Both the position numbers and the translations under genes were made by a program. A stretch of DNA of 6,267 nt from Oscillospiraceae bacterium (GTDB lineage: Bacteria; Bacillota_A; Clostridia; Oscillospirales; Oscillospiraceae), in NCBI GenBank assembly GCA_015068055.1, contig SVLG01000087.1, positions 1 to 6,267 on the forward strand, written 5' to 3'. The notes beneath the pieces were generated by a model, which worked only from the letters and a program-made list of their open reading frames with translations, searched no databases and was not told the origin of the DNA. Position 1 is the stretch's first letter. Every line of letters starts with the position of its first letter. Shown piece after piece: positions 1 to 4,967 of the stretch.

Positions 1-68
1 TCGGAGAACGCATAAGAGACATGCGCTGCCGCGGTGTTACCGTCCATGGACTTAAACTTTCTTGCCAT
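1..68 (-). CDS. nifJ: Pyruvate:ferredoxin oxidoreductase (PFOR), N-terminal fragment
   Basis: This is the 5' end of a gene that leaves the window at the left edge; only 22 complete codons are present. Read on the minus strand it starts at an ATG at 68-66 and contains MDGNTAAAHVSYAF. That is the characteristic opening of the single-chain pyruvate:ferredoxin (flavodoxin) oxidoreductases, followed in known members by the first thiamine-diphosphate-binding domain. The enzyme is cytoplasmic. It uses TPP and iron-sulfur clusters to convert pyruvate and CoA to acetyl-CoA, CO2 and reduced ferredoxin, and is typical of anaerobes. The start is supported by an AGGAGG at 85-80 and by a good promoter further upstream on the same strand. 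Another 2-oxoacid:ferredoxin oxidoreductase is possible, but the N-terminal motif fits PFOR best. The catalytic and cluster domains lie outside the window and cannot be checked. Confidence 0.85.
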   Translation of the reverse strand, partial: MARKFKSMDGNTAAAHVSYAFS

Positions 69-79
69 AGATTTTACAT

Positions 80-85
80 CCTCCT
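80..85 (-). promoter_or_regulatory. Ribosome binding site of nifJ
   Basis: A perfect AGGAGG on the minus strand lies 11 nt upstream of the ATG at 68-66. It fixes the start of the truncated nifJ gene. Confidence 0.8.
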
Positions 86-99
86 GATAGTATTGTACT

Positions 100-132
100 G
101 CTTTGTTTTCTCGCTTTTTCGTCATACAAAGC
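100..132 (-). other. Inverted repeat in the nifJ 5' leader
   Basis: GCTTTGT at 100-106 is the exact reverse complement of ACAAAGC at 126-132, separated by 19 nt. The repeat lies between the predicted nifJ transcription start (about 144) and its ribosome binding site (80-85), so the RNA could form a 7-bp stem with a large loop, or the DNA could hold an operator. There is no U-run after it, so it is not an obvious terminator. No known regulator or riboswitch consensus was recognised. Confidence 0.35.
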
Positions 133-150
133 GGGTTCTCATACAGACTA

Positions 151-179
151 ACTATATCACGATTATTTTCTTCTTTCAA
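151..179 (-). promoter_or_regulatory. SigA-type extended -10 promoter for nifJ
   Basis: On the minus strand, TTGAAA (179-174, 5/6 match to TTGACA) is separated by exactly 17 nt from TATAGT (156-151, 5/6 match to TATAAT). TGA immediately before the -10 gives an extended -10 (TGn). The predicted start is near 144, giving a leader of about 75 nt before the nifJ ATG. This would be a strong vegetative promoter, as expected for an abundant central metabolic enzyme. Confidence 0.7.
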
Positions 180-214
180 TGTTACTTTTCTCTTTTTCTC
201 GTTTTTTTACGAAT

Positions 215-238
215 GGCACAAAGTATTTTGCCTTTTTT
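215..238 (+). terminator. Weak terminator-like hairpin in the nifJ-comM intergenic region
   Basis: GGCA-c-AAA (215-222) can pair with TTT-TGCC (226-232) around a 3-nt GTA loop, with one bulged C, and is followed by T6 (233-238). The shape is that of a small intrinsic terminator on the plus strand. It precedes the comM promoter, so it would only stop transcripts entering from the left. The stem is short and AT-rich and the surrounding DNA is T-rich, so chance is a real alternative. Confidence 0.3.
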
Positions 239-260
239 GTCGCTTTTTTTCATTATCTCT

Positions 261-288
261 TTGCCGATTCCCTAATCTGTGGTACAAT
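261..288 (+). promoter_or_regulatory. SigA-type extended -10 promoter for comM
   Basis: TTGCCG (261-266, 4/6) and TACAAT (283-288, 5/6) are 16 nt apart, with TGG directly before the -10 giving an extended -10 motif. The predicted start is near 295, leaving a leader of about 28 nt before the ATG at 323. Confidence 0.55.
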
Positions 289-322
289 TTTCAAAAATTA
301 GTGTACTGTGAGGTAGAAAAAT

Positions 323-1840
323 ATGGTCGTCACGGTTCATTCTCTGGGATTATCCGGAATTTCCGGCTACGAGGTGTTGGTGGAATGCGCTATCAGCGGA
401 GGTCTCCCGGCCTTCGATGTGGTCGGTCTGCCCGATGCCGCCGTGCGGGAAAGCCGGGAGCGTGTCCGCTCTGCCGTTAAAAGCTGCGGCGCCAAATTCC
501 CCGTCAGCCGCATCACCGTTAACCTCGCCCCCGCCGCGCTGAAAAAGGAAGGCACCGTCTACGATCTGCCCATCTTCCTCGGCCTCCTTGCCGCCGCAGG
601 TGAGATCGATCCCCCCGCTGCCGACGCCGCCTTTCTGGGTGAGTTGTCCCTGACCGGCGCGCTGCGCCCCGTCAGAGGGATGCTGCCTATGGCCATGGCC
701 GCTGCCCGCGCCGGCGTGAAGGCCCTTTATGTCCCTGCCGCCAACGCTGCCGAGGCCTCTCTTGCCGACGGCATCATCATCTATCCGGTGGAGGATGTCG
801 CCGCTTTGCTGCGGCATCTGAAGGGTGAAGAAGCCCTCTCCCCTGCCCAGCCATGGACCGCACCGCAGGAGCAGCTTTCCGGTCCCGATTTTTCCGATGT
901 GATGGGACAGGAAAATGTCAAGCGCGCTTTGGAGATCGCAGCTGCTGGCGGGCATAACGTTCTTTTGATCGGAAGTCCGGGCGCCGGCAAGTCCATGCTG
1001 GCCCGCCGTCTCCCCTCCATTTTGCCGGATATGACAAAGCAGGAAGCGCTGGAAGCCACGGAGATCTGGTCGGTAGCCGGTCTGACCGACAGCCGCAATC
1101 CCCTGCTGCAACAGCGTCCCTTCCGCAGCCCTCATCATACCCTGTCCTCCACTGCCATGTCCGGCGGCGGCAGCTTCCCCCGTCCCGGCGAAATTTCTCT
1201 GGCTCATAACGGCGTGCTCTTCCTTGATGAGCTTCCCGAGTTTCAGCGGGACGTTCTGGAGGCGCTGCGTCAGCCCATTGAGGACGGCGAGGTGACCATC
1301 ACCCGCACCGCCGCTTCCATCTGCCTCCCCAGCCGCTTTATGCTGGTGGCCGCCATGAATCCCTGCCGCTGCGGCTGGTACGGCCACCCCTCCGGCCGCT
1401 GCCGCTGCACGAAGGCGCAGGTGGAGAAATATGCCGACCGCATCAGCGGCCCGCTGCTGGACCGCATCGATCTTCACGTGCAGGTGCCCAGCGTGGAATT
1501 TGAGGCTATGCGCCGAAGAGAAACGCCGGAATCCTCCGCCGATGTAAAGGCCCGCGTCAATGCCGCCCGCGAGATCCAAAGCAAGCGTTTCGCCGGTACC
1601 AACGTATCCTGCAACGCCAATATGACGCCTCCCATGGTAGGGCAGTTCTGCAAGCTGGATGAGCGGGGTGAAAAGATCCTGCAAAGCGCCTTTGAGCGGA
1701 TGGGCCTCACCGCCCGCAGCCACGACCGGGTGCTGCGTCTGGCCCGCACCATCGCCGATCTGGAGGGCAGCGAAGCCATTACTGCCGCCCACATCGCCGA
1801 AGCCATTCAATACCGCAACACCGATATCTTAAGAAGCTGA
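323..1840 (+). CDS. comM: ComM/YifB family Mg-chelatase-like AAA+ ATPase
   Basis: At 505 residues this is full length for the YifB/ComM family. Domains in order are an N-terminal Lon-protease-fold (ChlI-like) domain (about 1-170), a Mg-chelatase ChlI-type AAA+ ATPase core (about 190-395) and the Mg-chelatase C-terminal domain (about 400-505). Walker A is GSPGAGKS at 217-224 and Walker B is VLFLDE at 298-303. RPFRSPHH and RISGPLLDRIDLHV are family hallmarks, and the C-terminus has the typical ARTIADLEG and EAIQYR segments. Four cysteines (C348, C350, C360, C362) form the CxC...CxC insert seen in the family. ComM of naturally transformable bacteria is a cytoplasmic DNA helicase that promotes branch migration during homologous recombination. 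The gene is also common in bacteria not known to be competent, so competence here is not implied. The ATG follows GAGG (310-313) by 9 nt. It is monocistronic, with its own promoter and terminator. Confidence 0.93.
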   Translation: MVVTVHSLGLSGISGYEVLVECAISGGLPAFDVVGLPDAAVRESRERVRSAVKSCGAKFPVSRITVNLAPAALKKEGTVYDLPIFLGLLAAAGEIDPPAADAAFLGELSLTGALRPVRGMLPMAMAAARAGVKALYVPAANAAEASLADGIIIYPVEDVAALLRHLKGEEALSPAQPWTAPQEQLSGPDFSDVMGQENVKRALEIAAAGGHNVLLIGSPGAGKSMLARRLPSILPDMTKQEALEATEIWSVAGLTDSRNPLLQQRPFRSPHHTLSSTAMSGGGSFPRPGEISLAHNGVLFLDELPEFQRDVLEALRQPIEDGEVTITRTAASICLPSRFMLVAAMNPCRCGWYGHPSGRCRCTKAQVEKYADRISGPLLDRIDLHVQVPSVEFEAMRRRETPESSADVKARVNAAREIQSKRFAGTNVSCNANMTPPMVGQFCKLDERGEKILQSAFERMGLTARSHDRVLRLARTIADLEGSEAITAAHIAEAIQYRNTDILRS

Positions 1841-1868
1841 AAGAACGCCCCAACTGGGGCGTTCTTTT
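1841..1868 (+). terminator. Intrinsic terminator between convergent comM and spoIID
   Basis: A perfect 11-bp stem (1841-1851 with 1856-1866) closes over an AACT loop. It is GC-rich at the loop side and ends in TTCTTTTC. It starts at the base after the comM stop codon and its final T overlaps the spoIID stop codon (1870-1868). The minus strand also has pyrimidine-rich sequence beyond the stem (TTCTTTC), so it probably serves both convergent genes, more strongly for comM. Confidence 0.9.
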
Positions 1869-2866
1869 CATTCGTATGTACCGATCTCCGTTCCCACATA
1901 GTAGTGAGCCAAAATCTCCCGGTAGGTTTTTCCCTCTCCCGCCAGTACGTTGGCGCCGTACTGGCTCATGCCTACGCCGTGGCCGTACCCGGTAACAGAA
2001 AAAATCACCTCTGTTTCCGAAAAATCAATGGTGAAGGCCGCGCTGCGAAGCCCCAGCAGGCTGCGCAGCTGCGTGCCGGAAAGGCTTACGCCCCCCACCT
2101 GCAGCGACAGCACCGAGCCATTCTCCGTCTGCTTGATGTTGGTAAACCAGTTGGAGGGCGGACCGGAAAGATTTGCTGTCGGATACTGGGCAAGAACGGT
2201 CTCCTTAAACTGCGTCAGCGGAAATGCCGCTTCACTGTGATAATCCGGTACGCTGGTTTCGTTTTCCGGAGAAAACACGCTTTGCAGATAGGGTAGATCC
2301 TGCTGCCACACCTCACCTGCCGGGCGGGTGGAGCCTGCCGAGGAGGAGTGAAACACCGCCAGCACCGGCTCATCGGCATAGAGGATCACCTCGCCGTCGG
2401 TCTCCCTGACGGCCTGCCGGATCTTCTCCTCATAAAGTGCAGCTGCCATCCCCCAGTTCGCTGCCGCATCCTCTTCTCCCAGATAGGCTTTGCAGCAGTT
2501 GATATCATCACAGGCGTCCGCTTCGGGATGATTGGGACTTCCCCCGCCGTCTATTTTATGAACCGTATAGGTACGAGCCGCCACTGCCTGCGCCTTCAGC
2601 GCCTCCGCTTCAAAAGAAGCCGGCATTTCCGCCCGAACAACACCGCGGAGATAGTTCTCCATAGTCATCTCTTCCACCGCATCTCCCAGTTTGATCCGAA
2701 GGATCTTCCCCCCGTCAATGGCAGCAGGCGCAGGTTCCTTTGGGTCGTTCAAAGAGGGCTCTGCCGTATCTGTTGGCACCTCCGCGTGTTCTTCTGCCCA
2801 CAACCATGGCAGGAAAAACAGCAGAAACAGCAGAACAAACGATATGGCTATGCTTTTTCGCAACAC
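1868..2866 (-). CDS. spoIID: Stage II sporulation protein D (SpoIID/LytB family)
   Basis: The 332-residue product (GTG start) is close to the usual length of about 340. It has a single N-terminal membrane anchor (about 5-24), a short acidic, proline-containing linker (about 25-55), then the SpoIID domain. The segment NYLRGVVRAEMP holds the conserved catalytic glutamate (E80 here), followed by EALKAQAVAARTY. A DxCDDxNCC patch (C119, C124, C125) matches where clostridial SpoIID proteins have zinc-binding cysteines. FHSSSAG (172-178) and the C-terminal YGHGVGMSQYGA (294-305) are family signatures. SpoIID is a peptidoglycan lytic transglycosylase that works with SpoIIM and SpoIIP in the mother-cell membrane to drive forespore engulfment. 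Neither partner is in the window. The frame is open upstream to a TTG at 2929 and an ATG at 2887, but the AAGGGGGGAG at 2878-2869 and a SigE-like promoter overlapping that region favour GTG 2866 (or TTG 2863). Confidence 0.9.
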   Translation of the reverse strand: MLRKSIAISFVLLFLLFFLPWLWAEEHAEVPTDTAEPSLNDPKEPAPAAIDGGKILRIKLGDAVEEMTMENYLRGVVRAEMPASFEAEALKAQAVAARTYTVHKIDGGGSPNHPEADACDDINCCKAYLGEEDAAANWGMAAALYEEKIRQAVRETDGEVILYADEPVLAVFHSSSAGSTRPAGEVWQQDLPYLQSVFSPENETSVPDYHSEAAFPLTQFKETVLAQYPTANLSGPPSNWFTNIKQTENGSVLSLQVGGVSLSGTQLRSLLGLRSAAFTIDFSETEVIFSVTGYGHGVGMSQYGANVLAGEGKTYREILAHYYVGTEIGTYE

Positions 2867-2868
2867 TT

Positions 2869-2878
2869 CTCCCCCCTT
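2869..2878 (-). promoter_or_regulatory. Ribosome binding site deciding the spoIID start
   Basis: AAGGGGGGAG on the minus strand lies just before the GTG at 2866 and the TTG at 2863. The first four bases of the SD are at a better distance for GTG, while the central AGGGGGG suits TTG. No comparable purine-rich site precedes the in-frame ATG at 2887 or TTG at 2929. Confidence 0.6.
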
Positions 2879-2885
2879 ACAGCCC

Positions 2886-2914
2886 ATTTTATGCCCGGCA
2901 TGTCCAAAAAATGA
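2886..2914 (-). promoter_or_regulatory. SigE-like (mother-cell) promoter for spoIID
   Basis: On the minus strand, TCATTTT (2914-2908) is followed after exactly 14 nt by CATAAAAT (2893-2886). Against the Bacillus subtilis SigE consensus as I know it (KMATATT, 14 nt, CATACAHT) this is 6/7 and 7/8. B. subtilis spoIID is itself SigE-dependent, which makes the match credible. The predicted start is near 2879, so the leader would be only about 12 nt and consist mostly of the Shine-Dalgarno. Confidence 0.6.
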
Positions 2915-2942
2915 TGACAACACAAACAAAAAGTGCTATACT
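2914..2942 (+). promoter_or_regulatory. SigA-type extended -10 promoter for the membrane protein-thiI-cinA operon
   Basis: ATGACA (2914-2919, 5/6) and TATACT (2937-2942, 5/6) are 17 nt apart, with TGC before the -10 giving an extended -10. The predicted start is near 2949. It is divergent from the spoIID promoter, and the two -35 elements share base 2914. Confidence 0.65.
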
Positions 2943-2958
2943 GATTTGTTAGTGTACT

Positions 2959-2991
2959 ACAGCATCGGTTTTCCCGACCGTTCGCTGTTTT
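2959..2991 (+). other. Possible hairpin in the leader of the 3028 gene
   Basis: ACAGC (2959-2963) pairs with GCTGT (2984-2988), and inside it CGGT (2966-2969) pairs with ACCG (2977-2980) around a 7-nt loop, with a small internal loop between the stems. A short T4 run (2988-2991) overlaps and follows the stem, so it could act as a weak attenuator. No known riboswitch or T-box consensus was seen. Confidence 0.3.
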
Positions 2992-3008
2992 CCCTCAGTT
3001 TACCACAC

Positions 3009-3024
3009 AGAAAGGATCCTTTCT
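3009..3024 (+). promoter_or_regulatory. Shine-Dalgarno of the 3028 gene inside a 16-bp perfect palindrome
   Basis: AGAAAGGATCCTTTCT is self-complementary along its whole length. It contains the AAAGGA Shine-Dalgarno (3011-3016), 11 nt before the ATG at 3028. As RNA it could fold into a 6-bp stem with a GATC loop that hides part of the ribosome binding site; as DNA it could be an operator. Confidence 0.5.
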
Positions 3025-3027
3025 ACG

Positions 3028-3753
3028 ATGAAAATACGGAATGTACTGTCTGTTCTTCTGGGCACAGCCGCTGCAGCCATGCGTTACTTCCAGTGCCGCA
3101 CGGTATTTGAGCCGGACACCATGCTCTCCCGTCCCCACATCATTTCTCTGATCCTCCCCGCCTTCCTTGCCCTGTGCGCGTTTCTCTTTGCCGTCACCTC
3201 CGGCAAAAAAGCGCAGTCTCTCGATTTTTCCGCAGCCTTCCGCAAACCGTCTTCTGGCGTTTTACTGGCCTTTCACTTCTTTGCGCTGCTCTATATCCCC
3301 GCCGGTGCCTATCTGGTAAAAGCTGCGCTGGGCGGCAGCACACTGATGATGATCTTCGGCGGCGGCGCAGCGGTGACCGGTGCCTGTCTTTTCCTCGGTC
3401 TTCTCAGCTGGCGCAGAGAACGCCCTTCGGGTATGATGCTGCTGATTCCCGTTTTCTTCAGTGTTTTGTGGCTGTTCACCGTCTATCAGGACTATGCCTC
3501 CTGGCCGGTGATCGAGATCTACTTCGTTCCCGTTCTGGCAATCGCCGCGATCGCTTATGCCTTCTATCAGGTAGCTGCCTGCGCCTTCTCTCAGGGAAAT
3601 CGCCGCATGCTGCGCTTTATCCTCCCTACCGCTGTGATTCTCTCTTTTGCCGCTATGGGAGACAGCCTTTCCCTTCCTGTCAGAGGTCTGTTTCTTGCCA
3701 GTCTGGGCACGCTCTACTGTTTCAGTCTCTGCCTGAATACCGAAAACAAATAA
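3028..3753 (+). CDS. Polytopic membrane protein of unknown function
   Basis: I do not recognise this family. The 241-residue product is very hydrophobic, with about seven likely membrane-spanning segments near residues 37-57, 77-97, 106-127, 135-153, 162-187, 195-212 and 217-236, plus a weakly hydrophobic N-terminus (about 6-18). Short basic or polar links (SGKK, SWRRERPSG, SQGNRR) separate the segments and suggest orientation by the positive-inside rule. No transporter signature, nucleotide-binding motif, protease motif or soluble domain is visible. A YQDYASWP segment (153-160) between two helices is the most distinctive polar stretch. The gene is first in a probable operon with thiI, 27 nt downstream, and has its own promoter. 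It is divergent from spoIID, so a role at the membrane in sporulation or envelope function is possible but unsupported. The ATG has AAAGGA upstream, and coding character (C-ending codons) resembles its neighbours. Confidence 0.8.
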   Translation: MKIRNVLSVLLGTAAAAMRYFQCRTVFEPDTMLSRPHIISLILPAFLALCAFLFAVTSGKKAQSLDFSAAFRKPSSGVLLAFHFFALLYIPAGAYLVKAALGGSTLMMIFGGGAAVTGACLFLGLLSWRRERPSGMMLLIPVFFSVLWLFTVYQDYASWPVIEIYFVPVLAIAAIAYAFYQVAACAFSQGNRRMLRFILPTAVILSFAAMGDSLSLPVRGLFLASLGTLYCFSLCLNTENK

Positions 3754-3780
3754 ACATTTATCAATATACGGAGGAAATCC

Positions 3781-4953
3781 ATGCAGGAAATCATTTTGAT
3801 GAAGCTGGGCGAACTGATCCTCAAGGGTCTCAACCGTCACACCTTCGAAGACAAGCTGTTGGCCAATCTGCGCCGCCGCCTGAAAAACAACGGTAATTTT
3901 AACATTTATTCCAAGCAGTCCACCATTTATGTGGAGCCCCTCAACGACGAGTGCGACATCGACGCCGCCTACGACACCTGCCAGAAAATTTTCGGCATCG
4001 TGGCCCTCGTCCGCGCCAAGGCCTGCGAGAAGGACAAGGACGCTATTCTCGCCACCGCCAAGGAGTATCTCCACGAGGAACTGTCCGCCGCCCGCACCTT
4101 CAAAGTAGAGAGCAAGCGCGCTGATAAGAAGTTCCCCATGAGCAGCATCGAGATCAGCCAGTATGTGGGCGGCGAGCTCCACGAGAGCTATCCCAACCTC
4201 ACCGTAGATGTTCACAACCCCGAGCTGACCGTCCATGTGGAAGTCCGCGAAAAGGCCGCCTATGTCCACGGCAAGGCTGTACCCGGCGCCGGCGGTCTCC
4301 CTATCGGCATGAGCGGTACCGCCGTCAGCCTCCTCTCCGGCGGCATCGACAGCCCCGTGGCCTCCTGGATGATGGCCAAGCGCGGCATGCAGCTGGAGAT
4401 GGTCCACTTCTATTCTCCCCCCTATACCTCCCCTCAGGCACTGGACAAGGTGCTGGAGCTGGCCCGTCTGCTGGTGCCCTGGTGCGGCCGTCTGGTGGTC
4501 CACACCGTCCCCTTCACCGAGATCCAGGAGGAGATCCGCCGCAGCTGCCCCGAGGATTATTTCACCCTCATCATGCGCCGCTTCATGATGCGCTGCGCCG
4601 AGCGGGTGGCCAAGCGCGTGGGTGCCCAGTGTCTGGTCACCGGCGAGTGCGTCGGTCAGGTGGCAAGCCAGACCGTGGCTGCCATGGCCTCCACCGAGGA
4701 CGCCGCCACCATGCCCATCTTCCGCCCCGTCATTGCCATGGATAAGGAGGAGATCATCCGCATCTCCCGCCGCATCGGCACCTTCGAGACCTCCATCCAG
4801 CCCTTCGAGGACTGCTGCACCGTCTTTACTCCCCGCCACCCCCGCACCCGTCCCAAAATCGAGGACGTGCGTGAGCTGGAGAGTGTTCTGGACATCGAAG
4901 GTCTGGTGGACCGTGCCATGGCCGCTACCGAGTACCGCGTGATTAAGTATTAA
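3781..4953 (+). CDS. thiI: tRNA 4-thiouridine synthase ThiI
   Basis: The 390-residue product is a full-length ThiI of the short form. The N-terminal ferredoxin-like region opens with EIILMKLGELILKGLNR, a THUMP RNA-binding domain follows (about 60-165), then the PP-loop adenylation domain with SGGIDSP at 186-192. TGECVGQVASQT (287-298) and EDCCTVF (343-349, with C345/C346) are family hallmarks; a cysteine in this area corresponds to the PP-loop-domain cysteine of E. coli ThiI. The enzyme adenylates U8 of tRNA and inserts sulfur delivered by a cysteine desulfurase. The C-terminal rhodanese domain of E. coli ThiI is absent, as is usual in Firmicutes, where a dedicated NifS-type desulfurase supplies the sulfur directly. 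No such gene is in this window. GGAGG (3770-3774) lies 6 nt before the ATG. It is co-directional with cinA, 14 nt downstream. Confidence 0.95.
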   Translation: MQEIILMKLGELILKGLNRHTFEDKLLANLRRRLKNNGNFNIYSKQSTIYVEPLNDECDIDAAYDTCQKIFGIVALVRAKACEKDKDAILATAKEYLHEELSAARTFKVESKRADKKFPMSSIEISQYVGGELHESYPNLTVDVHNPELTVHVEVREKAAYVHGKAVPGAGGLPIGMSGTAVSLLSGGIDSPVASWMMAKRGMQLEMVHFYSPPYTSPQALDKVLELARLLVPWCGRLVVHTVPFTEIQEEIRRSCPEDYFTLIMRRFMMRCAERVAKRVGAQCLVTGECVGQVASQTVAAMASTEDAATMPIFRPVIAMDKEEIIRISRRIGTFETSIQPFEDCCTVFTPRHPRTRPKIEDVRELESVLDIEGLVDRAMAATEYRVIKY

Positions 4954-4967
4954 GAGAGGGTATCTCT
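4953..4967 (+). promoter_or_regulatory. Ribosome binding site of cinA within a small inverted repeat
   Basis: GAGAGGG (4954-4960) is the only purine-rich site before the ATG at 4968. AGAGA (4953-4957) can pair with TCTCT (4963-4967) around a GGGTA loop, so part of the Shine-Dalgarno would sit in a weak 5-bp hairpin spanning the thiI stop and the cinA start. Confidence 0.45.

Noticed and set aside
21..275. Hydrophobic open frames on the plus strand in the nifJ-comM intergenic region
   Set aside because: Their F/L/S-rich translation simply reflects T-rich DNA. They overlap the nifJ start on the other strand and both promoters, and have no ribosome binding site.
350..1810. Long minus-strand open frame (486 codons) antisense to comM
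   Set aside because: Its translation is a low-complexity G/A/H-rich sequence with no family motif. It mirrors GC-rich, C-ending codons of comM, whose own product has Walker motifs and full domain structure.
1904..2914. Several plus-strand open frames opposite spoIID
   Set aside because: They are short, mutually overlapping and R/P/C-rich without motifs, and lie antisense to a gene with complete SpoIID signatures.
3262..4839. Long minus-strand open frame (525 codons) antisense to the membrane protein gene and thiI
   Set aside because: It spans two real genes and their intergenic gap, is rich in G, A, H, D and L without motifs, and has no credible ribosome binding site context. It is a by-product of codon bias.
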